The notes beneath the pieces were generated by a model. The model had not been told where the DNA came from. It searched no databases and saw nothing but the letters and a program-made list of their open reading frames with translations. 64,000 nucleotides of DNA from Ephydatia muelleri (Eukaryota > Porifera > Demospongiae > Spongillida > Spongillidae). The position numbers and the translations under genes are program-made. The stretch is from the NCBI GenBank assembly GCA_013339895.1, contig JABACO010000126.1, forward strand, positions 1 to 64,000, given 5' to 3'. Positions 51,553 through 64,000 of the stretch are shown here, piece after piece (the stretch's first letter is position 1; every line of letters starts with the position of its first letter).

Positions 51553-53722
51553 AAATCACCTTCCGTTCCAACAGACTTGTCGGTGCCGATTACGACATGT
51601 GGGTCCGCAGCAGGGTTGCAAACGTCAGGCACTGTGGCAACAATGACGGAGCCTGACTCTACATGCTCATCCACAGTGGAAGCACCACCGTTGGGAGCCG
51701 CACCCACCAGCGCCAGCCCTTTCCCCGCCCTAACGTCAATCGCAGGCACAGTGTGCGTGCCCCTGGATTCATTATGGCTGCAGCAAAGGCCACCTGTTGA
51801 GTTGGACAGGGTCGATTCTTTCCTCCGCTCTGATCGCCTGCTCTGGGGAGGAGTAAGGAAAGGGGAGGAGGAATGGCCGGGCTTGCTACATTCAGAGTGC
51901 TCCCTGTAGACCTCATCGTCATCACTCAGAGGAGGGAGGGAGCTGAGGAACTGTAACACTCCCTCTGTCTTGTTCACCTGGCCAGAGTTCATCAGATTGG
52001 TTCTTGTGGGGCTCCAATTGGAATTCAAATGTCCCTCCTGCTGGAGGTCGTTGGTGGACATGAACTGGTGCGTGAAAGATGATTGCTCCTCGTGGTGTGG
52101 GGAGAGAGGGTAGTCCATCTCCATGTTGGGGGACATGTTCCTGATGTTTGGCTCTGACATGGTTCTTTGGTGAGGGAAGAGTCTGTTGGGGGCATGCTTG
52201 CCCCAGAGTTCATTGTGCCTATATGTACAAGAGGTGAGGGCTACGCTCGTGCACTATGTTTTGACACACTACAGGATTGCACACAAGTAGTTTTTATATT
52301 TTTTGTGGGCATTGAATAGTGTATTTTCATGCATCCATTGTATGTTAAAGTTTGAAACATAGCTCATTTCATTTATCCTTTATCAGTTAGCTCTTGACAT
52401 ACAGCTCTTGATTTGCAAGACACTGTAGCATACATGAGCTATTGTGCACTGTGAAATGATGCAACAAATCATAACAATAGTTTAATGGTAATGCTTTACA
52501 AAGATAGCACCAGCTATCAGTAATTTATTAGTACATTTTTTGTGTTAATTATGCGACACTAAAAATTGTGAAAATTAATTAGCACATAAGTTAATTTATT
52601 ACCTCTGTAAATAACAATAAGTTCCCCCCCCCACACCAACCTTGCACTAAGGATGCCCTCATATGCCCTTAGCTGTTGGATGAAGCCATCATTGGGATTG
52701 ATACAGCTCCTCTTTGATTTCACATAAGCCTAGGCGTCATCCAGAGTGAGTTGATATTCCTTCATCTTGTAAGCCACCACCTAAGATTGTGCACCCATCA
52801 GCACACACCCGACACTGAAACAACATATGCCACCCCTGTACTGGAAACCAGTATAATGTCAGCACAATATATTAATGTCCTGACAAAATGCATGTGAATG
52901 TGTGCCAACTTGCAAATTGAAATACTGTACCATGCCTACAGAAAAAAAGAGACTGTTGTAAACTTTCAAAACAGGCCCAGTGCAGATTTTTTTAGAAAAT
53001 GGTGGTAGTTTTTAATTGGACTTGATGTGGTCACAATTCTGACGCAACGTTATGTAGAAACCTACACCATACAATCGCACCTAAGTACATACAGATACAA
53101 GTGGGATCATTGCAGTGAAAAGGGACCTAATGTACTTTTTTTTTTTTTTTTTTTTTTGCATTGATATTCTAGAAGTCGGAAATGCCCACTACACCAGTGA
53201 TTCTTATGCACTGAGAATCAGACTATCTGTCACGAGTTGTAAAGGAATGGAATAGTCATACATTTCAACACAAGCGTTACGTTTCTATTGCTTGTACTGG
53301 ATATTTTGTTAGGTACCTTTTAATGGGAACGATTTCATATACAAATGTATGATTAGAGGGATCAAATCAGATGGGCTTCAGACCAAGCCTTACAAGAGAA
53401 CTAGAAAGTTATTTAAGACATAGGTGCTGTGTTAGTGGAACCAAGAACATCAAGGGCATCATATGTAGTTACGAAACCGTAACTTTCTATTGCACCAACT
53501 TAGACCTGACATAGAAACATTATTTCAATTTCATAATTGCCTGACACCCTGTTGAGTCACAAGTTACAGCGAAACGAGGCTTACATGTCACTGTTGTGCA
53601 TAGCCAAGTCAGCATGCCATGCTACCAATGAAGCACACATAATACCTGCTTGACACTTACCGTTGCGGCAGATCTGCTAATTCCCATCTTGCAGTGCACA
53701 AGGATTTTCGAACCTTTCTCCC

Positions 53723-53723
<1 letters not shown>

Positions 53724-53774
<51 letters not shown>

Positions 53775-53828
53775 GAAACGATCATGTGGTTGCGAGGACA
53801 TAACATACATCTATGTGTGTTCCTATGT

Positions 53829-53869
<41 letters not shown>
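53724..53869. repeat. Two TG microsatellite tracts (C)
   Basis: Equivalent to 17609-17747; each tract differs in length by a few units. Confidence 0.9.
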
Positions 53870-53870
<1 letters not shown>

Positions 53871-54180
53871 ATTTTGTACATGTGTGCTTGCACGTGTGTG
53901 TTTGTGCGCACATATATTTGGGTACACATGTACAGTGTACGTCTTCTGTGTGAGTGAATGTGTGTTATGTCATTTACTTTGCTGTCTTGATGAACTGGTA
54001 AGTCTTGTCCCAATGCTTCATCAGTTCGCTGTCTGGGAGATCATACAATCTACACGCACACAGACACAAGTAAACAGGCAGTGAGGGTTAAAGAGTACAT
54101 GCATGGCCAGTCCACACAGCATGTGCACACAGGTGTGTATACAAGCAACACGTGTACATGTTATGCATACACCCAAAACC

Positions 54181-54370
<190 letters not shown>

Positions 54371-56404
54371 TTTACACATACCTGACATTGAAGTAGGTGA
54401 ACACTTCAGGGTAGAAGTTGTCTATCTCTCGCGTAACATTGACAAACCAATCCTGTAATGGCATGTGTGCTGTAGACACACCATACTTGACCTAAAGCCA
54501 AGAAACTCACCCTAATTTTTTGAGTTCTTCAAGGTTGGCTGCATTCCATTCTGACCCCTAGAAACAGAAAGAGAGTCAGATAGGGAAGGAAGGTTATGTC
54601 ATGCGGGAGGGGAGGAGAAATATGGGCAGAGAAATCTTGGAGAGCTAAAGTAAGAGGGGCAATGTAATGTACTAGGACACAAGAGAGAGTTGGAGAAAGG
54701 GAAGGATGAGGAAGAGCAACAACAGCCGAAAGGAAATCAAATACACCATTTTACCTCATTGCCACATCATCCCCCCCCCTCCCCCCCACACCAAATACCT
54801 GAGGACAACAGAGCTGTGTGCCTCACTATGCACAGGGATGGGTTAGGCAGAGCAGGTCAAATCCATGATAAATCAGCACAGGTGCAAACACAGCTGACAT
54901 TTACACATCCACAGTACTTTCGTAGGATGTGGTCTAACCTGCCCCCAATGATCACCTGGATATGTCAGTCACCTCCCACATTGCAGGAGGTCCTGATGTA
55001 TGCTACTCTACTCTACATGTATTTACACCACCATCTGTATCACAGCCACCTCCATAATATGACCAAACAATTCTGGACCCCTTGGTGACCAATTTAGGCT
55101 GTATGCATCATAATCGCATAGTGATATACTTACACGTATAAAATAGAACACCTCCCCATGTCATGCCCCATTTCATGCCCCATGTCATGCCCCATGTCAT
55201 GCCCCATTTCATGCGTACATGTACAATGTAGTACTATTATACTGTTCACCTGTGCATAAATCGATTGGATAGTGGTGGTAGGTTACCTTTGCTATCCAGC
55301 TACCACAGTACGTGCAGCCACACCACAATACCAAATCAGTCCCATGGAACGCTCACCAAGTAGAGATAGTCGCATATTTTTGAGGGCTTTTCCAGTTGTC
55401 CGAGAATGACGAGCATCTGCTGGTCCAGAAACTCGCGATACGCTTTCAAATCCATCTTCATTTCCTCCTCCAGCTTGAGCCGCAGCTGTTTGCTGGAGAC
55501 CTCCTCCAGATCTACTCCCAACATGATCTCCCTCAGCCTGTTGACTAGCTGGGCCTCAAACGTCTGTTTGTCATCACTGAAAGGGCAGGAGATGAGCAGT
55601 GAAGACGAGGAAGTGAGGAGGGAGGGGAAGAGGAAAGGGGGAGAGAAGAAATGGAGAAGAGAAGAGAAGAGGCCAAGGGTCACAGAGAAAGGAATGGAGG
55701 AAGAGGAGGAGGATGGGTGAGGAATGGGAGAGGAGGATGAGTACAAAGGACAGCATGAAGATCAGGAGGAAAGAGAAGATGAGGAAGGGAGGGAAGAGTG
55801 GAGAGAAGTAGTAAAAGCACATAGGTTCAGGATGCAGAGGAAGAAAATGTGGCAGGGTGTAGCTGGACTCAAACCTTTATTCCAAGCTCATGTAACACCT
55901 TTGATGAACCTACCTGCTTCCAGTGGTAAACATCGGAGAGCCTGACCTTGTAGAAACCACATCCTCCATAATGTCCTATGAGAGGACAAATCACCCAAGA
56001 GATGGGAAGATGAGACTACAATACTGGTTTACAAGTTAACCATAATACATATTCAACACAGCACCACTAAGATGGTCCAACTACTTGTTTAGTTAATGAA
56101 TTCGTCCTGTGATGGCAACATACCACCAATGTATCAGGTGTTAAAATTCCATTGTAAAATGCTCATATACCATTGAAGAAAGTTTCCATGGTTACGAGTA
56201 CATTCCATTAGTTACCATTCATTGAGAATGTTCCAGTCCTCGACCATCAGGCCTTTGTAATGGCCGAGACAGGAATGTGACAGTCCTCCAACGTAGTGGT
56301 TACAGGCCCGGGCCACCTCCGTTGACTTATAGAGCATCTGAAGTGTGGTCCTAAGCATTGCGACAAGAGAACAAAGGTTCAATGGAGAATGATTGAGAGA
56401 GGGT

Positions 56405-56406
<2 letters not shown>

Positions 56407-56473
<67 letters not shown>

Positions 56474-56523
56474 CACACACAAACATACACACATACACTG
56501 TATGCACACACACACACACACAC
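56407..56523. repeat. CA microsatellite (C)
   Basis: The shorter homologue of 20269-20459, with one AAACACA interruption block. Confidence 0.95.
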
Positions 56524-57149
56524 ACCGTGCATGGACACAGATATGTGCACACAAACGTTCTCAAGAACTTACCACATACTCTGCACAGACATTGGCTTGA
56601 AGATTCTGTGTTGATCCCCAGTGTGTACACTGAAGCCACTGAAACACAGATACATGTACCATAGCTATCACAATACTTTGGTTACATCACCACCTTGCAA
56701 ACTGAAATGTGCATAACTAATTTCACACGAGATCCAATTATCCCAAGTTGTAATATATTACAATATATGAAAATAAATCCACTCAAAACTTTAACCTCTG
56801 AAAATTTTCTCAATAAAACTACAGTACTACACAGATGGGTTAATTATCATATATGTATATGTAGGCGCCTTCACCAAGTTGCATACATGTACTGCAGCAA
56901 CTGTGCATCACACATATAACCAATAAATGGCCCAATTCGAACCGTCAAACTGTGTTGTACTGAAGCTTCCCAGCTGAGTGATGCTACTAGCATGCTCTTC
57001 CCCAGGCCTAAACATACTTCACTTGAGTAAAGTAGCATCATGCCCACTACCCGTGCACTGCAATATGTAACTAGTGAGAAAGTCGCTTACCCGTCTCATC
57101 AAGCTGATTTGGTGTCCCTCCCACACCGGCAGCACAAGACACACCTGAC

Positions 57150-58216
57150 ACGGGAGGGAGGGAGGGAGGGGAGGGCAGGGAGGGAGGGGGGATGGAGGGA
57201 GGGAGGGAGGGAGGGAGGGAGGACGGGAGGGAGGGAGGGAGGGAGGGAGGGAGGGAGGCGAGGGAGGAGGGAGGGACGGGAGGGAGGGAGGGAGGGAGGG
57301 AGGGACGGGAGGGAGGGAAGGGAGGGAGGGGAGGGAGGGAGGGAGGCGGGAGCGGAGGGAGGGAGAGGGAGGGAGGGAGGGAGGCGAGGGAGGGCACGGA
57401 GAGGGAGGGAGGAGGAGGGAGGGAGGGAGGGACGGGAGGGAGGGAGGGAGGGAGGGTAGGGAGGGGGGAGGGAGGGAGGGAGGAGGGAGGGAGGGAGGGA
57501 GGGAGGGAGGGAGGGAGGGAGGGAGGGAGAGGAGGGAGGGGAGGGAGGGAGGGGGAGGGGAGGGACAGGGAGGGAGGGAGGGAGGGAGGGAGGGAGGGAG
57601 CGGGGAGTGGGAGGGAGGGAGGGAGGGAGGAGGGAGGGCAGGGAGGAGGGAGGGAGGGAATGGAGGGGAGGGAGGGGAGGGAGGGAGGAGGAGGGAGGTG
57701 AGGGAGGGAGGGAGGGAGGGAGGGAGGGAGGGAGGGAGGGTAGGGATGGGGGGGGAGGGAGGGAGGGAGGGAGGGAGGAGGGGGAGGGGAGGGAGGGAGG
57801 GAGCGGAGGGAGGGAGGGAGCGGAGGAGGGACGGGAGGGAGGGAGGAGGGAGGGGGAGGGAGGGAGGAGAGGAGGGAGGGAGGGAGGGAGGGAGGGGGGA
57901 GGGAGGGAGGGGAGGAGGGAGGGAGGGAGGGAGGGAGGGAGGGAGGGAGGGAGGGAGGGAGGAGGGAGGGAGGGGAGGGAGGGAGGGAGGGAGGGAGGGA
58001 GGGAGGGGAGGGAGGGAGGGGGAGGAGGGAGGGAGGGAGGGAGGGAGGGAGGGAGGGGGGAGGGAGGGAGGGAGGGAGGGAGGGAGGGAGGGAGGGAGGG
58101 AGGGAGGGGAGGGAGGGAGGGGAGGGAGGGAGGGAGGGAGGGGGGGGGAGGGAGGGAGGGAGGGAGGAGGGAGGGAGGGGGGAGGGGAGGGAGGGGAGGG
58201 GGGAGGGAGGCGGGAG
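57150..58216. repeat. 1.07-kb GGGA polypurine tract (C)
   Basis: Same location and composition as 21088-22195, but purer and aligned only loosely with it, so the array has been rearranged since duplication. Contains many G-quadruplex patterns. Confidence 0.95.
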
Positions 58217-58219
58217 GAT

Positions 58220-59116
58220 AATGGTATGTGTAATTTGCAGAGGATGTCCCTGCTGGTGTACTTTACATGACTACAGGAGGACAGGAGAGAGGAGGTGAGG
58301 GAGGGATGGAGGGGGGAGGGAGGAAGGGAGGAGGAAGGGAGGGAGGAAGTGAGGGAGTAGGTGAGACAGGAGAGAAAGAAGGAAGGAGGAGAGAGGGATA
58401 AGAGCAAAGAAAGATGGAACAAACTAAGTGATTGAAGAGTGTACACAATGTACCTGGGCAGGCTGGCTGCAGCACTGATGACGCAACACCACGTTCCAAA
58501 CTGGAGTGCAGTGCCTGTGGGCGGTGACTGGAGGACCTGTCCAACAGATAACGTACTGAGCACAGATCATATACATGTACCATGCACTGTTATTTGCACA
58601 TGTTGCACACAGTAGCAGTAGAAGACATACATGTACATGTACAAAATGAAGGGGAGGAGGCCGGTGGTGTTGTAGCTGATCACAGTAAGGGGGCAGGACA
58701 CCCGCCAGAGCACCATTGCAATACAAACTGAAGTTGATGAGGATGCCATTACTGTGAGTTGGCAAGTCCCAAGACACAATGATGTAGGTGGAGCCCACAT
58801 TCTGCACCGACACAGCATCAAATGGGTGCTGGGGGAAGGAGGGGAAGAGGATGACATCACATAACGAAGATTGCACACCATCACATCACACATACATGTA
58901 CATGTATCATAGATTATCTATGCATGTATATAGTCAGTGACACACACATACACACGCACACACGCACACACAATCACACACACACATACACACACACGCA
59001 CACACGCACATGCACACACATGCCCAAATGCCTGCTTTTCCTGTTGTGATATTCACGTATACGATGTAACTGACTACGCCGCTGGACACAGCTATGGACA
59101 TGTACACGTAGCCCAC
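58220..59116 (-). CDS. Fibronectin type III exons (fragment), copy C
   Basis: Same pieces as 22200-23100. FN3 strands read [17 protein letters not shown] and [17 protein letters not shown]. The upstream piece, [19 protein letters not shown], is at about 59095-59035. One-base differences from A near 58690, 58700 and 58525 change the frame; neither copy can be taken as the correct reading. Confidence 0.45.
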
Positions 59117-59574
59117 TTGGGGGGGGGGGGGGGGGCTACGCTACTAAATTCACATAGTATACTCACCAAAACACTGCGTCACAGAAGATGAAAGCATGAA
59201 GGCATACGTAGTTCGATCCCTGCATGCATCATTGTGCCTAATCGATTGCGCTCCACATCTCCAGTGCAAGTGACGCACAGCAGATAAGTTAATTTTAATT
59301 TGTGTATCGGTACAATTATAATTGTTAATTCAAATTGTCTTGATAGTTACGTCACAGCTATTAAAGTTTATAACCGTTAACCGACATAACTTTCTACAAG
59401 GTATTACGTAATGACTATTTCGTTTATGAATAAATTATGCGCGGTAGAAATTAAATTTTTGTCTTGATTTTAGTTTACGAATGGTTCATGATATAATCTA
59501 TAAAGCACAGAGTCACAATCAGTCCGATTTATCTCTAAATTATAAACGTGTTGAAATTCAATTTGAAACAAAAA

Positions 59575-61782
59575 AAGCAAGATGACCGCCTATGTATGGG
59601 CCATTTTACTTGCAAAATACAGGCACATGCCTGACAAATCCGGCCTTGTAAATCCTCCTGAACCGACGGACAATAAAGGTCATAGGGTACGATGTGAAAG
59701 ACACGGCAGACTTGAGGAAGCAGAGAGTTTAGTGGCCATCCATGCTTAGCCTCCGAAAAAGTCCCAAGTAGTGGCTGTTAGACTGGTTATTTCGCTCAGG
59801 AGCTTTATCCCATTTATGGTCTGAGCAACCGGTAGAGGACTAATTGTACCTGAAAAGAACCTCTCCAGGGCAAGCGGCACTCTGAATTATCACATTGCCA
59901 ATTTGTAAGCACTACTGGCTTGTACGAACATGATCCTTAAACCCATACTTCATCATAAGACGTCAGCTCTGCAGGATGAAGTTCTGATTGATCCGGTTCA
60001 ATAAACTCCGCAATAACTGGATGTTGGTCAATCACATGCCATTCCAAACTGCTGCCAATGTTTCACCAGCATACCTAAAGTTGCTTTTCTCAAGTTCAGC
60101 ATCGAAGGTTCTTCCTTGTTCATCCAGATGAGTTCCATAATGATCATGGGGGAGAATAAGCCCTGCCAGTTCTCTGCTTAAAGGAGCCATCCTTCTTTCT
60201 ACACGATTGAAAGCACTGCGCTTTGGAGCATTAGTGCACACAAAAAGAGCATCAAGATTCATAATTTTGAAGTTATGAATGGCAACTGAAATAGTTTTCA
60301 CGAAGCGAGGATTTTTCATCTGGACCTCCATCAACAACGACAATGATGACAGGCTTTGGGATGTTGGTGTGAACACAAATGAGGCAAACTCTTGCACTTT
60401 GAACAGCTTTTGAAAATGTATGCAGTTGAGGTGGAGTGCATTGCTTTCCAGAGCGGATGGCTATATAAGTCGGACCGGAGTATGTTATTGATTCTGGGCT
60501 ACCAAGACAATCAGGTTTGATGTTTATGGCTGCATACACTGAAGGAATCAGCTTATGCTTTGCTGCAACCACCCAGTCATGATCAGGCAAGGCAACTTTA
60601 TATTATATGCATGATGAGAGGGGCCTGTTTGTGTGCGGCAGTCAATCCTATTGGAACCCTTGCTTTGTCATCAAAACTACCAAAGAATACTTCCTTAGGT
60701 TCAAGCATGCTAGCAAGTGATTCCAAAGCTCTATTTGTGGCAGTACAGAAGTGACTGTCAATGTGATGAGCATGAGCACTGTTCTGTGCTCTGATTAGCT
60801 TCACAGGAACTGTTGTACAATGTCGCTTGCCCTTCAATTGATGAAGAGTTTTTAGGCAAAAGATGGAGATACAATCCAGATCGTGACAACTTAATCCTCT
60901 TTCCAGCAGAGCAGATGTCAGTTCATCCAAGGTTTTGACAGACCGGATCACTTCATCTCTGCGTCTATCATGGGCTGCAGATCCATAAAAGGCAATTTGT
61001 ACAATGGCTTCTAATATTTCTGGTTGTTGTGCCTCAAGTCTAGGTCTTCCTGGTGTTTTGTCATTGTGTGAGCCAATAATTGCAGCTGCCTCAAGAACCT
61101 TTTCTACAACTTTCTGAAGTTGCTGTTTAAACTTCAACCTCTTTTTCAGTTGCCTTTTAGCATCCAGCTGTTTGGCATGGGATTTTTTTCAGATCAGTGA
61201 CTTGTTTCTGCTTTTGTTTGAGCTCCATTGATTGCTCACTTGAAAGCATGTCTTTGGATTTTCTGTGATACAATCCAACTAAATCATTTTGCAAGACTGC
61301 AATTTTTTCTTGAAGCTCTTCTTGAGCTCTTGCTCTTTTAGCTGGTTTAACGATGTTAGCTGAAGTCGAACTGCTTGCAGGATTCAGAGCTGGATTTTCT
61401 GAACTGGTCGAACCATTGCCTGTACTCGTGCCACTTGATTCTTCAACATAAACTGCATGTGAATGCATGCATCTTTCCATGCCGTCCGCAGTTGACAATT
61501 CATCCTGGCCTGGCCTTGAGTAGTGTTTTCCTCCGCCGGTTTGTGTGATAGCTGCTCCAAAAGCCTAAAAGCTGTCCTTTCTTCTTAAGGGACACCTTTG
61601 CTTGCCTCCTCTTCAAACTTAGCGACTACATCGGACAAATTTGTGCGCTTTTTTCATGTCATTCCAGATCTTGATGGAATTTTCATGATTCATTTGATCT
61701 GTCTGATTTGTGGTGTGCCTTCTTGTAGGCGTCGCGCACGCGGAAGTACAATTCCCTCTTGTTGCCAACTGGCGCCGACATG
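59575..61782 (-). pseudogene. DDE-type transposase-like pseudogene, copy C
   Basis: Equivalent to 23560-25765. It shares the frameshift between MHI and LPDHDW (about 60600) and the extra base near 60835. It adds its own changes, including a lost A near 60892, after which a 179-codon frame (60598-61137) runs across the region out of its original register. The C-terminal piece 60032-60397 is continuous here over RSAFNRVERRMAPLSRELAG and LPHDHYGTHLDEQGR, where A is frameshifted. Confidence 0.6.
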
Positions 61783-61797
61783 CAATGATAAATAAAT

Positions 61798-62043
61798 GGG
61801 ACAGTTTCCGCGAAAATTGCCCCACGGTTAAAATGTTATAAAAATGCATCGCGTTTGAATCGCTATAACTTCCCAACTGATAACGCTATCGACTTCCTAT
61901 TTTCAACACTTCATCTAAACCATTTCACTATGAAGTGTTGAAAATAGGAAGTCGATAGTTATCCGTTGGGAAGTTATAGCGATTCAAACGCGATGCATTT
62001 TATAACATTTTAACCTTGGGGCAATTTTCGCGGAAACTGTCCC
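61798..62043. mobile_element. Palindromic MITE-like element (C)
   Basis: Equivalent to 25782-26027, with AAAT on both sides. Arms agree with each other slightly better than in A (CGACTTCC opposite GGAAGTCG). Confidence 0.75.
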
Positions 62044-62179
62044 AAATATTCACTTTTTAAAATAAATTAACAAGTCACGCTGTTGTTACCATACATACAT
62101 ACCCTATGTATCATGTCCAATCCAGTCACGTTAGGGGGAATCATGCATACATATGGTCAGCGTGACATCATTTGTGAAC

Positions 62180-62462
62180 GCTCCCTAAGGAGCAAGAAGA
62201 ACTACATCTTTCCAAGAAAGCTAAATTAACTGCTAAAACCTCCGAAGATAAGCCACCCGACAGCGCGGCGAAGTCTGCAGGTACACCCGACTGGCGCGAA
62301 ATTTACCAATACGTGGCTCTGGAGCAGTTTTAAGTGGTCCTCTCGCTATGACAGATGGGTTCTATGCTCTGTTTGCGAAAAGAAGGTGTTATTTCTTGGA
62401 TTCTACGTGCTGATGGTTCTACAAGCAAGATGAAGAAACACGTTCTTGAAGAGCACGATCTG
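62180..62462 (+). pseudogene. BED-finger exon of the hAT transposase (C)
   Basis: Copy of 26165-26447 ending at the same GTAAGT donor. One A is missing in the AAAA run of the finger (GCGAAAAGAAGG), so the BED motif is out of frame. The remaining exons lie beyond the right edge. Confidence 0.7.
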
Positions 62463-62517
62463 TAAGTTATGTTACTTATGTATGCTGTATGCATATCTTC
62501 TTGTTTGTGCAATACGT

Positions 62518-63903
62518 CACTAGCGGACGCAGGATTTAAAGAAAGGGGGGGTTGTAGTGGAGGGGGATCACCCAAAGGGGGAGGGTGCCGGAGGGGGATG
62601 TGCCCCCTCTGGCGCGAAGCTTTTGAAAACGTTAATTCGGTGTGCTAAAATGCATGAAAAAATTACGAGTTTTCAGCTAGCTGAGCAAGCTCGTTACTTT
62701 TGAAGTATCATGACATGGTAACTTACTTTTGCAATATATATACATGCATGCACGAAAAGTACTATTAATGTGCATGAGTTAGTCCATAAACAATGAGGCT
62801 TGGAACAATCTTCTTGGATGTTCTTGGATGAAAGCTTTGCACACTTCTTCAACAGGAATTCGTTCCGAGTAGTGCACAGCTATTATGGCGAGATCACTGA
62901 GACGCTGCTCTGTCATAATGGATCTTGTACAGGTCTTGATCCTCTTCATCAAGCTGAAGGAGCGTTCAGCTTCAGCACTAGAGATTGGCAATGTGCATCC
63001 AATCAACAGAAGACGATGGACGTTAGAGAATGAGTCTATATCGCAGGCACTAAGTGCTTGAACAAGATTATTCGGAATCGTCTGCTCTTTATCTTTATTC
63101 AATAACATCTTGGGTCTCCACAATCCTTCCCACCGCCTAAGTTCACTTGGAAGAGACTTTGGGAAAGGTAAATCAATTTCCCATTTTAACAAATTATCTA
63201 AGATGTTATCAGGGTACATGGGTGTGGCGACCAGTATAGATGGCACAAGGTTGAAAAGACAATGGGTGTGATTTGTTTCATCTCGTTCCTCCATCTGCCC
63301 ACAGAGATAGTCCAAGAAAGGAATGGCAACAGTTCTTTTGTAGTGCTCCATTGGGCTGCTACTGGGAGTGTTACTTCTATTCCTCTGTAGGGTGGTTATT
63401 CGAGGAACAGATTCTGTAGCTCCTACTTCATTTGCCAATTTTACAATCTCATCATATCATGCTGCAAAGCCTGTGTCAATCGTTTTCCTTGTTGATTCAA
63501 GGGCTTCCTTCATCTACGATTGTATATGCCTCTAACACATCTTGATCACGCTTCTGCAACTTTACTGAAAGCGCCTGTACTGAACCTACAATCTCTCTCA
63601 GTGTGCTCTTGATGCATGTACACCATTATCATCTCAACAGTGGTTAGGTAGGTTAGCGGTAGCGGTAAGCAATTAATCTCATTAGTTTACATAGTGTGTT
63701 TGTTGTGGTATTCTTGCTTACCTTTTGAACAAAGATGTTATTTCATGCTAGCTGCCATTTTCGTACACTTTGAATTTGTTATTTGACGCGTGGTTAATTA
63801 AATTTACTTATGCGCAATTTTGCGTATTATGTAATAGGAGGAAAGGGGGGGGGGGGGGGGGGGGGGGGGTTGCAACCCCCCCCCCCCCCTCCGTCCGCCA
63901 GTG
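62518..63903 (-). mobile_element. Nested hAT-like element (C)
   Basis: Copy of 26502-27881 at the same site. Its left inverted repeat has a point change (CACTAGCGG). The internal poly-G/poly-C blocks are longer than in A. Confidence 0.65.
62779..63560 (-). pseudogene. hAT transposase C-terminal part (C)
   Basis: A single frame of 219 codons (63438-62779) covers RNRSNTPSSSP, EHYKR, CGQMEERDETNH, LPSELRRWEGLWRP and SSAEAERSFSLMKR, ending in FMD. An upstream stop (near 63505) separates it from KRDQDVLEAY. It is still only the C-terminal part, with no catalytic Asp region. Confidence 0.75.
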
Positions 63904-64000
63904 TACGCTGTTTAATGATTTAGGAATGAACCTAGTACACGTATTTCTGCGGAATCTACTGTAGTCCTAAAGCAGGATTTAGTGAGAAGCAGTGGTCCAG
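63904..64000 (+). pseudogene. BED/hAT gene resumes, cut by window edge (C)
   Basis: Matches 27882-27985 in A, directly after the nested element. The window ends before the VLDKYLVL segment. Confidence 0.6.

Overview
The window looks like metazoan nuclear DNA, most likely from a sponge (inference, about 60% sure). It holds short-intron genes, a Slingshot-type cofilin phosphatase, fibronectin-III exons, several hAT transposons and a Ty3-type retroelement. It also holds large surface proteins with a parallel beta-helix ectodomain and a multi-pass membrane C-terminus, a kind I associate with sponge gene sets. Microsatellites, poly-G/poly-C runs and long inverted repeats fill much of the rest. No tRNA, rRNA, CRISPR array or bacterial-style operon was seen.

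The backbone is one tandemly repeated locus in three incomplete copies. Copy A runs from about 2.16 kb to 30.7 kb, copy B from about 30.74 to 44.815 kb, and copy C from 44.816 kb past the right edge. A complete unit would read: an unidentified two-exon gene fragment (+), a beta-helix/multi-TM receptor gene (-), a palindromic element, a decayed receptor relic (-), a Slingshot gene (-), FN3 exons (-), a transposase-like pseudogene (-), a palindromic MITE, and a BED/hAT transposase (+) with a second hAT inside it. B lacks everything from the Slingshot region onward. C starts at the first codons of a third receptor gene and keeps the rest.

1.4-4.27 kb: fragments of two hAT transposases joined head to head, then a 1.95-kb element with terminal inverted repeats and a 4-bp target duplication whose empty site survives near 30.88 kb. 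5.7-9.6 and 32.4-36.3 kb: the receptor pair. Both carry breaks at different places, and their ends are nearly identical while much of the middle is strongly diverged. 15.4-21.1 and 51.5-57.1 kb: the Slingshot pair. A retains the catalytic domain; C has a nonsense codon and frameshifts. 23.6-30.5 kb and 59.6-64.0 kb: transposon-rich blocks. 37.1-37.9 kb: a 41-bp minisatellite of about 18 units, one unit at the matching place in C. 39.1-44.0 kb: a Mag-like Ty3 retrotransposon with 66-bp LTRs and a tRNA-Leu-type primer site, inserted into the B palindrome and itself hit by a 773-bp hAT element.

Order of events (inference): the transposase-like pseudogene and the nested hATs were broken or inserted before duplication, because A and C share those lesions. 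The locus was then multiplied. The retroelement, its hAT passenger and the minisatellite expansion came later, in B only. Single-base indels between copies are common near homopolymers, so some frameshifts may be assembly errors rather than biology.
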